Shown here: in pieces, positions 17,112-26,588 of the stretch
Position numbering within the stretch: position 1 is the first letter of the stretch
How the letters are laid out: the number at the start of each line of letters is the position of its first letter
From: CAYNWH01 sp964400885
GTDB lineage: Bacteria; Patescibacteriota; Patescibacteriia; CAIXNZ01
Assembly: GCA_964400885.1 (NCBI GenBank)
Contig: CAYNWH010000005.1
Span: forward strand, 3,947 to 67,946
Length of the DNA stretch: 64,000 bases
Direction of reading: 5' to 3'
The notes under the pieces: generated by a model
The model's input: only the letters and a program-made list of their open reading frames with translations
What the model was told of the DNA's origin: nothing
The model's database searches: none
Translations under genes and position numbers: made by a program

Positions 17112-18119
17112 TTACTTCTTGCCCTTGGACTTGGCCTTGGGCTTCTTGCCAGCGTGGCGGTCGGGCTTCTGCTCGAGGGCCTGGGCGCCGGCGGTGTCGT
17201 TGGGGTCGACCGTAACCGGATCGGTGAGCTCGATGACCTCGTCATCCGTGCCCGTGGCCTGCATGGCCGGGGCTTCGGGTTCGGGCTCTTTCGCGGGTTC
17301 GTCCGCTTCTTCGGTCTCGTCTTCCCTGTCCAGCATGTAGGCGGTCTGGTCGCCGCAGGCTTTGCGGTAGGCCAGTGCCATTGCCGTGACCATGGGCTCC
17401 CACGCTTCGCGCTCTTCCTTCTCCTTGAACTCGGACTCGATCTGCGTTCTGATCGTCTCTTCCAGCTCTTGCTGGGTCGGGACGTGGTCCGAGCCGCTGG
17501 TGATGTAGAAGCGCCGCTTCAGCTCTTCGGGCATGGTCAGGAAAAACTGCTCGTCGCCGAGCTTGATCTCCGTGGCCGACTTGGTGCCTTTGATGAACCA
17601 ATAGGCGGTGATCCGCCATCCCGATCCACGGCCCAGAGCCTCGACGATGAAGACATGGTTCAATCCGACGTACGCCGGCTGAACCAAGCCGTCATGCTTG
17701 CGCGACTCCTGGCCCACGTAGTTGCTGTTCTGGAGCTTGCGCCGCGGCAAGGGCCTGCCTTTCTGCGTGCAGACCACCCGACCGTAGCCCCTGGCCACCC
17801 ATTCCTCAACGCGCATGGTGAAGTAATTCACCTGCTCGATCGCGGAATTGACGACCTTGGCCACGATCTCGCCGTTCTCCAGCCGCTCCACTTTGGTGGC
17901 CAGCACGGTTTTGGTCTTGCCGACGTGCACCACTCCGGCCTGGCCCTCGAGCTCGGTCGCGGCAAAGTTGAGGTGCGCGTTCACCATGAACGGAAAACGC
18001 ACTTCCCTTTCCTGGCCGTGTACGTTGCCCCTGTTTTTCCGGGAATACTGGGATAACCCGTTCCCGGCCAAAGGACCCGCGCCCCCGCAGGGACCTCTTG
18101 TGCTCTTTCCTTTTGCCAT
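17112..18119 (-). CDS. GC-rich orphan protein, 335 aa
   Basis: No recognised family. The N terminus is basic and Gly-rich (residues 1-40). The middle (about 40-260) has alternating strands and helices and looks like a folded cytosolic domain. The C terminus is an acidic, Pro/Ala/Glu-rich linker (about 270-320) ending in a Lys-rich tail. AAGGAGG is about 8 nt before the ATG. Codon use is strongly GC-biased compared with the rest of the window, suggesting recent transfer or a special expression class. No transposase or integrase is nearby. The GC-rich reverse strand also has long frames, but the SD, start and domain-like layout favour this one. Confidence 0.7.
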   Translation of the reverse strand: MAKGKSTRGPCGGAGPLAGNGLSQYSRKNRGNVHGQEREVRFPFMVNAHLNFAATELEGQAGVVHVGKTKTVLATKVERLENGEIVAKVVNSAIEQVNYFTMRVEEWVARGYGRVVCTQKGRPLPRRKLQNSNYVGQESRKHDGLVQPAYVGLNHVFIVEALGRGSGWRITAYWFIKGTKSATEIKLGDEQFFLTMPEELKRRFYITSGSDHVPTQQELEETIRTQIESEFKEKEEREAWEPMVTAMALAYRKACGDQTAYMLDREDETEEADEPAKEPEPEAPAMQATGTDDEVIELTDPVTVDPNDTAGAQALEQKPDRHAGKKPKAKSKGKK

Positions 18120-18144
18120 TTGTTTTTCCTCCTTGAAAGGTTAG

Positions 18145-18173
18145 TTGACAAAGACCTCAAAAAAAACGATAAT
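18145..18173 (+). promoter_or_regulatory. Plus-strand promoter-like sequence
   Basis: TTGACA (18145-18150), 17-bp spacer, GATAAT (18168-18173). It points away from the 335-aa gene, antisense to the 58-aa gene. Any product would be an antisense RNA. Confidence 0.5.
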
Positions 18174-18185
18174 ATATTTTTAAAA

Positions 18186-18201
18186 GAGCTAACCATAGCT
18201 C
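18186..18201 (-). terminator. Intrinsic terminator
   Basis: GAGCTA-TGGT-TAGCTC then TTTTAAAAATATATT on the minus strand. It ends the 58-aa gene transcript. A larger GTCTCA..TGAGAC stem-loop lies between it and the stop codon (18203-18258). Confidence 0.75.
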
Positions 18202-18271
18202 CTTGTTGCCTCGTCTCAAGACAAAATAATCCACAAGGGACTATCCCGTCCTGAGACAAGGAGTGGAGATC

Positions 18272-18445
18272 TCAAGAGACCTCCACTTCAATTTCAATTT
18301 CTTCTTCCGAAGTAGATGGCGCTGAATATTTGCGCGGCTGTTCTGCTACACGATCGGGCTGGAAAGTTTCAATCTCCAGTCCGGCTGCTATCAGCGTCGC
18401 GATATCCTCCGAAGAAAAATGACCATTTCTGACTGATGTCACCAT
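18272..18445 (-). CDS. Small acidic protein, 57 aa
   Basis: ATG 18445 with AAAGGAGG about 8 nt upstream. The product is acidic at its C terminus (Glu/Ile-rich, residues 47-56) and has no known family. It is the first frame behind a perfect promoter (18778-18806) and a roughly 325-nt structured leader, and a terminator follows. The strong signals make translation likely although the gene is short. Confidence 0.65.
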   Translation of the reverse strand: MVTSVRNGHFSSEDIATLIAAGLEIETFQPDRVAEQPRKYSAPSTSEEEIEIEVEVS

Positions 18446-18479
18446 TGGCCTTCCTCCTTTCTTTAAGCATTAAGCCCCT

Positions 18480-18562
18480 AATAAAGGGCTAGAGCCTTCC
18501 CGCTATATGTTAAAATGTACATTTTATTTTTATTAAATGGGAACCTCTAAAAGCCCTTTATT
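18480..18562 (-). promoter_or_regulatory. Leader hairpin before the 57-aa gene
   Basis: AATAAAGGGCT..TAGAG..TTCCC pairs with GGGAA..CTCTA..GCCCTTTATT over three stem blocks; it ends about 20 nt before the SD. Confidence 0.55.
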
Positions 18563-18592
18563 TGAGGCTTAAAATTTTCAATGTGCTTTAAC

Positions 18593-18744
18593 TGGTAAAA
18601 ATATGGAGGTATTGATCCACACGAAGCGGACCGGCCTAACTTTGGTCAAAAGACTTATTAGGCAAACATTTGGTGCAGAAGCTTTCTAGCCAAAGCCGGA
18701 AAATTTCTACTAGCCAAACGACTACTACCCCCATATTTCTACCA
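18593..18744 (-). ncRNA. Structured 5' leader RNA domain
   Basis: Arms at 18744-18726 and 18611-18593 pair over 19 nt. The two non-Watson-Crick positions are G-U pairs only if the minus strand is transcribed. An inner CCGGC..TTTGG / CCAAA..GCCGG stem closes a large loop. It may be a riboswitch-like leader or a processed ncRNA. It matches no family I can name. Confidence 0.55.
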
Positions 18745-18777
18745 ACTAAGATATAAAGTGCATTATTTTAATATTTT

Positions 18778-18806
18778 ATTATAGCATAATTTATTAATAT
18801 TGTCAA
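18778..18806 (-). promoter_or_regulatory. Perfect sigma-70 promoter
   Basis: Minus strand TTGACA (18806-18801), 17-bp spacer, TATAAT (18783-18778). It drives the structured leader and the 57-aa gene. Confidence 0.9.
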
Positions 18807-18959
18807 GACAACCCTCTATCTGCTTTTTAAGCGTAATTCCGTATAATAGCATAGCTAATGCCTCTTGTCAAGAGTATTTAAGTCTATCTCAGCTAAAATT
18901 AGCTAAATTTATTATTAAATATCTATATTTTGTCAATAAAAAATAACCAAATTTCAAAA

Positions 18960-19000
18960 TAAAAAACGCCCCACTCAAAGTGGAACGTTTTTTATTATTT
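18960..19000 (-). terminator. Terminator of rpoBC
   Basis: AAAAAACG..CCACT / AGTGG..CGTTTTTT hairpin with a 3-nt loop directly after rpoC. The stretch 18807-18959 is AT-rich and holds nothing else I can identify. Confidence 0.85.
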
Positions 19001-19012
19001 AAGTAAAAAAAA

Positions 19013-22000
19013 TTACTCTTCTTCTTTTTTCTGGCCTTTTTTCCTAAAGCCAGTGCCTGCTGGAATCAAGCGGCCAATAATTACGTTTTCTTTTAAGCCT
19101 TCTAGTTTATCAACTTTGCCTGTTATTGCCGCATTAATTAAAACTCTAGAAGTCTCTTGAAATGAAGCAGCTGATAAAAAACTGCGAGTCGTCAAAGAAA
19201 CTTTAGTAATGCCTAAAAATAATTCTTCTGCTATTGCCTCTTTGCCCTTAGTCTTGCTGATCTCTTCATTAGCTTCTTCTAATTCTGCCTTTTCAACTAT
19301 TTCACCTGGCAATAAATTTGTATCGCCAGCATCTTTAACTAAAGCGCGGCTAAATAGTTGCCTAATAATCACTTCTATATGTTTTTCATTTAAGCGCTGG
19401 CCTTGCGAAGAATAAATATACTGGATTTCTTTGACAATATATTTTTTTACCTCATCTTTGCCTTTTAATTTATATAACTGATGCAAATCCAGGCTGCCTT
19501 CAGTCAGCTGGTCGCCTTTTTTGACAAAATCGCCATCTTTAACCCAAATACGAAAACCTGGCGGGATAATATATTCTTTTTCACCCTCAACATTGCCGAT
19601 CACTTTGACTGTTTTTTCTGTTAGTTTAATAGCCCCGGCTGATTTTGCCTTAACCTCTTTATCTCCGTCTTTAAATAAAAGCTGACCTTTTTTAACTTTG
19701 TCGCCTTCTTTAACTTTTAATTTAGCTTCGGCATTTTTAATCTGATGAATTTCTTCACCAACTGATTCATACTTAATTTTTAATATCTTTTGGCCGTAAG
19801 TCGTGCTTAACAAAACCTGTCCTTTTTCATCTTCAATCTTTTTTGGTGCCTCAGAAATAGAAACTAAGCCATCTTCTTCAGCAATAAAGGCTTTACGTTT
19901 AGGCGGGCGAGCTTCAAATAATTCTTCTACTCTTGGCAAACCTTGAGTAATATCAGATCCAGCAACACCGCCGGTATGAAAAGTTCTCATGGTTAACTGC
20001 GTACCTGGCTCACCAATACTCTGAGCAGCAATAATGCCAACTGCTGTACCTAATTTAACTAAATCATTATAGCCCAAATCATAACCATAACATTTCTTAC
20101 AAACTCCTTTGGTCAACTTGCAAGTTAACACTGAGCGCACTGTAATCTGTTCAATGTCAACCTCTTTTAACTTTCTTACAGCTTCATCAGTAATCACTTG
20201 TCCTTTTTCAACAATGACTTCTCCGGTTTTGGGATGAATAATTTTTTCTAAGCAAATTCGACCCCCAACTCTTTCCAGAATATCTACGCCTATTTCTTCA
20301 CTTTCTTTTTTCGTATAGACCAGGCCTTTTTTATCGCCGCAATCTTCTTCTTGCACGACTACATCTTGAGAAACATCAACCAATCTGCGGGTCAAATAAC
20401 CAGCGTTAGCTGTTCTTAAGGCTGTATCAGAAAGTCCTTTTCTTGAGCCATGAGTAGAAATAAAATATTCCAAAACATCAAAACCTTCTTTAAAGCTAGC
20501 CTTAACTGGCAATTCAATGATTTCACCGGCTGGATTTGATACCAAACCTTTCATGCCCACCATCTGAGTAACCTGCCCCCAAGAACCTCTAGCTCCGGCC
20601 ATAACCATAGTATAAACGGGTCCATTCTTATCTAAAATGTCCTTGCTTAATTGAACTATTTTATCTTTAATGCCAGTCCAAATTTCAATAATTTTTGCAT
20701 GCCTTTCACTCTTGGTTAAAAGGCCTTGCTGATATTGCTCATTAACTTGATCAATCATTTGATCACCCTCATCGATCAATGCTTTCTTATCTTTTAATTC
20801 TGGCAGATCATCCATACCCCAAGAATAACCGCTTTTTGTCAAATAATAATAGCCTAAATTCTTAATATCATCTAAAAGATTGGCTGTTTTTTCTTGGCCT
20901 AAAAGCTCTAAGGCATATTTAATTATTTCTCCTAAAATTTTGGTGGTGATAACTTCATTATAAAAATTCAATCCTTTTGGTAGAATTTGATTGAAAAGTA
21001 TACGACCGACATTGGTTTCAATTATTTCCGGCTTCTTTTTGCCAGGCAAAATTTCTCTAACTTTAATTTTCTCTTTAATGGTAATTATTCTGGATTTATA
21101 AGCTAAAATTGCTTCCTGGAAAGAAGAAAAAGCTTTTGGCGTCTCCCTTATTTCTTCTAAGCTTGTGATGTAATAACAGCCCCAAACAATATCCATTTTA
21201 GGCGTAGAGATTGGGTGACCAGTCGCTGGCTTTAATAAATTCCTAGTCGATAACATAATATTTTTTGCTTCATCTTTAGCCTGCTCTGTTAAAGGAACAT
21301 GGACTGCCATTTGATCACCATCAAAATCTGCGTTAAAAGCACTGCAAACTAAAGGATGCAATTGAATCGCTTTGCCTTCAATTAAAACCGGCTGAAAAGC
21401 TTGAATACCTAGCCGATGTAAGGTCGGAGCACGGTTTAAAAGCACATGGGCATCTTTAACAACTTCCTCTAAAATATCCCAAACTTCAGGCCTGCCACTT
21501 TCAATAAAACGATTGGCGCTCCTGATATTATGAACAAATTCCCGTTTAATTAACTGACTTATAATAAAAGGTTTAAACAACTCTAATGCCATTCTTTTAG
21601 GCAAGCCGCATTTATCTAATTTCAAATCCGGACCAACGACAATCACACTGCGGCCAGAATAATCGATACGTTTCCCTAATAAATTTTGTCTAAAACGACC
21701 CTGTTTGCCTTTTAAAATATCGGCTATAGATTTTAATTGTCTTTTTTGTCCAGTTGAAGCAGTCGTTGTCTTAGAGTGGCGTGCACTATTATCAATTAAA
21801 GCATCAACAGCTTCCTGCAGCATTCTTTTTTCATTTCTAATAATAACTTCGGGAGCATTTAATTCTTTTAGTTTTTTTAAACGATTATTTCTATTAATAA
21901 CTCTTCGGTATAAATCATTTAAATCAGAAGTGGCAAATCTGCCTCCGTCTAATGGCACCATTGGCCTTAAATCAGGCGGAATAACAGGAATAACATTCAA

Positions 22001-22909
22001 AATCATCCATTCCGGCCTAATTTTATTTTTTATTAAATTTTTTATTAATTTCAAACGTTTACTGACCCTTTCTTTCTTAGCGCCCATTGAGTCCTCTTTT
22101 TCTGCGTCTAGTTTTTTGCCTAGTTTTTCTAAATCAATTTCAGCTAATAACTTCCTGATTGATTCTGCCCCGATTTCTGCTTCAAAAATATGGCCAAATT
22201 TCAAAGATAGGTCCTGATAAAGATCTTCAGAAATAATTTTTTTAACTTTTAAATCCTTTAAATCTTGCTCCGTTTTTATAAATTCACTTTCTAAATCTTT
22301 TAAATCCTGATCTCTTTCTTTATTAATCTCTATAATTTTCTTATCTTTATTTTTTTCTTTCAAATTTTTATCTTTTTTGATTTGATTAACTTTATTTTTG
22401 AAATTACTCTCAATTTGTTTTTTCTTAGACTTAAATTCTGCTTTTAACTGTTCCAAGGCCTGGGTCTTTAACTCCTCGTCTACTTTAGTAACGATAAAAT
22501 TGGCAAAATAAATAACTTTTTCTAAATTTTGAGCAGAAAGATCCAAAACCAAACCAAGGCGCGAAGGAACGCCTCTTAAAAACCAAATGTGAGAAACTGG
22601 CGCAGCTAATTCAATATGTCCCATTCTTTCTCTGCGAACGATTGAATGAGTAACTTCTACGCCACACTTATCGCAGACAATACCTTTATAGCGTATTTTC
22701 TTATATTTACCGCAATAACATTCCCAATCTTTAGATGGCCCAAAAATTTTTTCGCAAAAAAGGCCGTCTTTTTCCGGTTTTTGAGTACGATAATTAATTG
22801 TTTCTGGTTTTAACACCTCACCATGGGACCAGCCTTTTATTACATCGGGAGAAGCCAATTTTAATTTAATAGCATCAAAATCAAGAGGTTTCGTTTGATT
22901 GAATATCAT
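19013..22909 (-). CDS. rpoC: RNA polymerase subunit beta'
   Basis: Catalytic subunit of RNA polymerase, 1298 aa. The N-terminal zinc ribbon (CYCGKYKK..CDKCG) is near residues 64-82. A lysine-rich coiled insertion (about 150-250) is larger than in model bacteria. The active-site NADFDGD is near 525. The second Cys cluster (CKLTKGVCKKCYG) is near 930. The C-terminal region is complete. It follows rpoB by about 30 nt on the same strand and shares its promoter. Confidence 0.98.
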   Translation of the reverse strand: MIFNQTKPLDFDAIKLKLASPDVIKGWSHGEVLKPETINYRTQKPEKDGLFCEKIFGPSKDWECYCGKYKKIRYKGIVCDKCGVEVTHSIVRRERMGHIELAAPVSHIWFLRGVPSRLGLVLDLSAQNLEKVIYFANFIVTKVDEELKTQALEQLKAEFKSKKKQIESNFKNKVNQIKKDKNLKEKNKDKKIIEINKERDQDLKDLESEFIKTEQDLKDLKVKKIISEDLYQDLSLKFGHIFEAEIGAESIRKLLAEIDLEKLGKKLDAEKEDSMGAKKERVSKRLKLIKNLIKNKIRPEWMILNVIPVIPPDLRPMVPLDGGRFATSDLNDLYRRVINRNNRLKKLKELNAPEVIIRNEKRMLQEAVDALIDNSARHSKTTTASTGQKRQLKSIADILKGKQGRFRQNLLGKRIDYSGRSVIVVGPDLKLDKCGLPKRMALELFKPFIISQLIKREFVHNIRSANRFIESGRPEVWDILEEVVKDAHVLLNRAPTLHRLGIQAFQPVLIEGKAIQLHPLVCSAFNADFDGDQMAVHVPLTEQAKDEAKNIMLSTRNLLKPATGHPISTPKMDIVWGCYYITSLEEIRETPKAFSSFQEAILAYKSRIITIKEKIKVREILPGKKKPEIIETNVGRILFNQILPKGLNFYNEVITTKILGEIIKYALELLGQEKTANLLDDIKNLGYYYLTKSGYSWGMDDLPELKDKKALIDEGDQMIDQVNEQYQQGLLTKSERHAKIIEIWTGIKDKIVQLSKDILDKNGPVYTMVMAGARGSWGQVTQMVGMKGLVSNPAGEIIELPVKASFKEGFDVLEYFISTHGSRKGLSDTALRTANAGYLTRRLVDVSQDVVVQEEDCGDKKGLVYTKKESEEIGVDILERVGGRICLEKIIHPKTGEVIVEKGQVITDEAVRKLKEVDIEQITVRSVLTCKLTKGVCKKCYGYDLGYNDLVKLGTAVGIIAAQSIGEPGTQLTMRTFHTGGVAGSDITQGLPRVEELFEARPPKRKAFIAEEDGLVSISEAPKKIEDEKGQVLLSTTYGQKILKIKYESVGEEIHQIKNAEAKLKVKEGDKVKKGQLLFKDGDKEVKAKSAGAIKLTEKTVKVIGNVEGEKEYIIPPGFRIWVKDGDFVKKGDQLTEGSLDLHQLYKLKGKDEVKKYIVKEIQYIYSSQGQRLNEKHIEVIIRQLFSRALVKDAGDTNLLPGEIVEKAELEEANEEISKTKGKEAIAEELFLGITKVSLTTRSFLSAASFQETSRVLINAAITGKVDKLEGLKENVIIGRLIPAGTGFRKKGQKKEEE

Positions 22910-22940
22910 ATTTAAAATTTTAAATATTATTTAAATAAAA

Positions 22941-25900
22941 TTATTTTGTTTTTTTTCTGGGCTCTTTAAGCGCCTGGCCTTCCTTTAATAATTCTATATC
23001 TAAACATAAACCCTTCAATTCTCTAACTAAAACATTAAATGATTCGGGAATATTTAATTTTTTAATTGGTTCACCTTTAATTATTGATTCATAAGCTTTT
23101 GATCTGCCTGGCACATCATCAGATTTAATTGTTAAAATTTCCTGCAAAGTATGGGCTGCACCATAAGCTTCCAAAGCCCAAACTTCCATTTCTCCAAATC
23201 TTTGGCCGCCAAATTGAGCTTTGCCTCCCAGCGGCTGCTGCGTAATCAATGAATAAGGACCAATAGATCTTTGATGAATTTTGTCTTCAACCATATGATT
23301 TAATTTCATCATATAGTTGTAGCCAACTGTTACTTTTTGGTCAAAAGCTTCACCATTACGTCCATCATATAATGTTACTTTGCCATTTTCAGGCAAATTC
23401 GCCATTTTAAGCAGTTCTTTAATTTGTTCCTCTGTAATGCCAGATAAAACAGGAGTGGCAATTTTGAAGCCTAATTTTTCAACTGCCAAACCAAGATGAG
23501 TCTCTAAAATCTGTCCCAGATTCATACGAGAAACTACGCCTAAAGGACTTAAGATAATATCAATTGAGGTCCCATCTTCTAAAAATGGCATATCTTCAAT
23601 AGGTACAATTTTAGAAATAATGCCTTTATTACCATGCCGGCCAGCCATTTTATCACCCACTTGAACTTTTCTCAAGTCAGCCACTGAAACCTGAACCATT
23701 TCTGTGACTCCTGGTGAAAGCTTGTCGCCCTTTTCCTGGGAGAAAATTTTTATATCAATGACTTTCCCATGGTCACCATGTTCAAGATACAAAGAACTAT
23801 CTCTGACATCACGAGCTTTTTCTCCAAAAATAGCTCTTAATAATTTTTCCTCGGCAGAAAGCTCAGTTTCACCTTTCGGCGTAATTTTACCAACTAAAAT
23901 ATCGCCCGAAGAAACTTCAGCACCTATCCGGATAATGCCACTTTCATCTAAATTTTTTAGTTTTTCTTCACCGATATTCGGAATATCAGATGTTACTACT
24001 TCTGGCCCTAATTTTGTTTCACGCACTTCTACCTGATAATTTTCAATATGAATTGAGGTAAAGAGATCTTTTTGAACTGCTCTTTCAGAAATAATTATAG
24101 CATCTTCATAATTATAGCCACTCCAGGCCATAAAAGCGACTAAAACATTTTGCCCTAAAGCTAGTTCGCCTTCAGCAATAGCTGGTCCATCAGTAAGGAT
24201 CTGCCCTTTTTTGACCTTCTCGCCTTTTTTAATTATGGGGTGCTGATTAATGCAAGTAGAGGCATTTGATCTCTTGAATTTATTTAAATCATAATATTTA
24301 AGATTACCTTTGTCTTCTAAAATTTCTATTCTGCCGCCATCAACATTTGTCACTTTGCCATTGGCCTCACAAATCGCAATATGGCCGGAATAAAAAGCTG
24401 CCATTTTTTCTATGCCTGTACCCACTAAAGGCGGCTTAGGATTAATGCAAGGCACTGACTGGCGTTGCATATTCGTACCCATCAAAGCTCTGACTGCATC
24501 ATCATGCTCTAAAAAAGGAATGCAAGAAGTGGAGATACTAACAATTTGATTGGAAGCAACATCCATATAATCAATTTGCTCAACTAAAGCAATGTCAGGC
24601 TTGCCAAATTTTCTGACTTCAGCTTTTTCTTCCAAGAAATTACCATTCTCATCAATTGGTATAGTAGTTGATGTTGTAATAGAACGTTCTTCAGCTAATG
24701 CATTTAAATAAACCACCTCATCAGTTACTCTGGCTTTGGCTTTAAAACTAATATTTTTAGCGCGTAAATGATCAATAACATCTTTGGGAATTTTTTGACC
24801 TTTTTTGATTGCCTTTTTATTGACCGGATCTTTAATATTTTCCAAAGCAATACGTTCAATAATACGATAAGGTGTTTCAATAAAACCATATTCATTAATT
24901 CTGGCGTAACTTGCCAAATGGCCAACCAGCCCAATATTCGGTCCTTCTGGCGTAGCAATAGGACAAATTCTGCCATAATGAGTGGAATGCACGTCACGCA
25001 CTTCAAAACCAGCTCTTTCCCGAGAAAGACCTCCTGGTCCCATAGCAGAAATTCTCCTTTTATGCTCTAATTCTGCCAAGGGATTAGTCTGATCCATAAA
25101 CTGAGAAAGCTGTGATGACATGAAAAATTCTTTAACTACGCCCATTACTGGTTTGGCATTGATCAAACGGCTAGGCGTCATGCTATCTAAATCAACTGTA
25201 CTCATTTTATCTCTGACTATTCTTTCCATACGAGCTAAGCCAATTCTAAATTTATTTTGAATCAATTCACCCACAGCCCTGATGCGACGATTGCTTAAGT
25301 GATCAATATCATCAGCTTCCTCTTGCGTGTTATTCAGACGAATTATTTCTTTAATTACATCTACCAAATCCTCTCTTCTTAAAATTCTAGTTTCCGGCGT
25401 ATTGGGAATATCATAATTGAAGCGCTGATTAATTTTATAACGGCCAACCTTGCCTAAATCATAACGTTCGAATTTAAAAAACATGGCATAAATTAATGAT
25501 TTAGCATTATCAGCTGTGGCTAAATCACCTGGCCTAATTCTTTTATAAACTTCAATCAAACCTTCATCTTGATTTTTTGTAGTATCTTTTTCTAAAGTAT
25601 TTCTAATATATTTGATGCTGGGATTGTTATCAGCTTCTTTAAATAAACCCAAAATTTCTTCATCACTTGAAAAACCAAAAGCTCTCAGTAAAGCAGTAAG
25701 AGCTACTTTTCTTTTACGATCAATTTTAACCCATAAAATATTATTGGTGTCAGTTTCTATTTCTAGCCAAGCGCCCCTATTGGGAATAATTTTCGCTCCA
25801 TAATATTTTTTGCCTCTCATGTAATTTGAAGTAAAGAAAATACCAGCTGAACGAATTATCTGGGAGACCACAGCTCTCTCAATGCCATTAATTATAAAAG

Positions 25901-26285
25901 TACCCCGTTGAGTCATGATGGGAAAATCGCCTAAATAAATTTCCTGTTCTTTCTTTGTTTTAATCTTTTTATTCATTAAAACGGCCTTGACTCTTAAAGG
26001 CGACTCATAAGTTATATTTTTTTCTTTGGATGTATTTTCGTCAAATTTTGGTTCGTCTAAATAATAATCTTTAAAATAAAGTTCTAAGTTCCTGCCCCCA
26101 AAATCTTTGATTGGTGAAATTTCATCAAAAAGCTCTCTTAACCCCTGCTTTAAGAACCAATTATAAGAAGTTTTTTGAACTTCTACTAAGTCGGGCAGTT
26201 CTACAGCTTCATGAAGATCAGTAATATATTGTCTTTCTTTTGTCTTAGTTAAAGTCTTTGTAGAAAAAGATTTTTTAATAGACAT
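22941..26285 (-). CDS. rpoB: RNA polymerase subunit beta
   Basis: 1114 aa, the other half of the RNA polymerase core. The rifampicin region is recognisable around residues 395-460 (FMDQTNPLAELEHKRR with RISAMGPGGL), and the conserved GEMEVWALEAYGA block is near the C terminus. The start ATG at 26285 lies immediately after a terminator-like hairpin. The ribosomal genes rplJ and rplL that often precede rpoB are absent. Confidence 0.98.
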   Translation of the reverse strand: MSIKKSFSTKTLTKTKERQYITDLHEAVELPDLVEVQKTSYNWFLKQGLRELFDEISPIKDFGGRNLELYFKDYYLDEPKFDENTSKEKNITYESPLRVKAVLMNKKIKTKKEQEIYLGDFPIMTQRGTFIINGIERAVVSQIIRSAGIFFTSNYMRGKKYYGAKIIPNRGAWLEIETDTNNILWVKIDRKRKVALTALLRAFGFSSDEEILGLFKEADNNPSIKYIRNTLEKDTTKNQDEGLIEVYKRIRPGDLATADNAKSLIYAMFFKFERYDLGKVGRYKINQRFNYDIPNTPETRILRREDLVDVIKEIIRLNNTQEEADDIDHLSNRRIRAVGELIQNKFRIGLARMERIVRDKMSTVDLDSMTPSRLINAKPVMGVVKEFFMSSQLSQFMDQTNPLAELEHKRRISAMGPGGLSRERAGFEVRDVHSTHYGRICPIATPEGPNIGLVGHLASYARINEYGFIETPYRIIERIALENIKDPVNKKAIKKGQKIPKDVIDHLRAKNISFKAKARVTDEVVYLNALAEERSITTSTTIPIDENGNFLEEKAEVRKFGKPDIALVEQIDYMDVASNQIVSISTSCIPFLEHDDAVRALMGTNMQRQSVPCINPKPPLVGTGIEKMAAFYSGHIAICEANGKVTNVDGGRIEILEDKGNLKYYDLNKFKRSNASTCINQHPIIKKGEKVKKGQILTDGPAIAEGELALGQNVLVAFMAWSGYNYEDAIIISERAVQKDLFTSIHIENYQVEVRETKLGPEVVTSDIPNIGEEKLKNLDESGIIRIGAEVSSGDILVGKITPKGETELSAEEKLLRAIFGEKARDVRDSSLYLEHGDHGKVIDIKIFSQEKGDKLSPGVTEMVQVSVADLRKVQVGDKMAGRHGNKGIISKIVPIEDMPFLEDGTSIDIILSPLGVVSRMNLGQILETHLGLAVEKLGFKIATPVLSGITEEQIKELLKMANLPENGKVTLYDGRNGEAFDQKVTVGYNYMMKLNHMVEDKIHQRSIGPYSLITQQPLGGKAQFGGQRFGEMEVWALEAYGAAHTLQEILTIKSDDVPGRSKAYESIIKGEPIKKLNIPESFNVLVRELKGLCLDIELLKEGQALKEPRKKTK

Positions 26286-26292
26286 AAAAAAT

Positions 26293-26320
26293 ACCTCGCC
26301 TCTCGTCTATGCTGGCGAGT
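26293..26320 (-). promoter_or_regulatory. Terminator-like hairpin abutting rpoB start
   Basis: In the mRNA, CTCGCC pairs with GGCGAG, followed by GTATTTTTT and then the rpoB ATG. The 3' arm also contains the only purine-rich SD-like stretch. It could act as an attenuator or as a ribosome-site sequestering hairpin. Confidence 0.55.
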
Positions 26321-26416
26321 TTTATTAAGAATTAATATTCAATTAAGAAGTTGGATTAAGCCCCACTATTTTATTTTTAGTTTCTTAACCTATAGCGGGA
26401 AATCTGTAGTGTATTT

Positions 26417-26445
26417 AGCTTAACAAAAGACCAAAAAGTTGTCAA
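26417..26445 (-). promoter_or_regulatory. rpoBC promoter
   Basis: Minus strand TTGACA (26445-26440), 17-bp spacer, TAAGCT (26422-26417), giving a leader of about 125 nt. The rest of 26446-26588 is AT-rich with degenerate TTAGTTATTG repeats. Confidence 0.75.
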
Positions 26446-26588
26446 GTAAGCTTAAAATATATACAATAATATAATGGTTATTAGTTATTGTTTATTAGTG
26501 ATTAGTGATAGATATTTGATACTAAATAAACATTTTCCGATAACCAATAAACAAATAACTAATTCCTAATAACCTAATTCATAAAACT

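Noticed and set aside
17106..18056. 316-codon plus-strand frame opposite the 335-aa gene
   Set aside because: A mirror frame typical of GC-rich DNA. It has no SD, is Leu/Val/Gly-rich, and the minus-strand gene has a clear SD and sensible domain layout.
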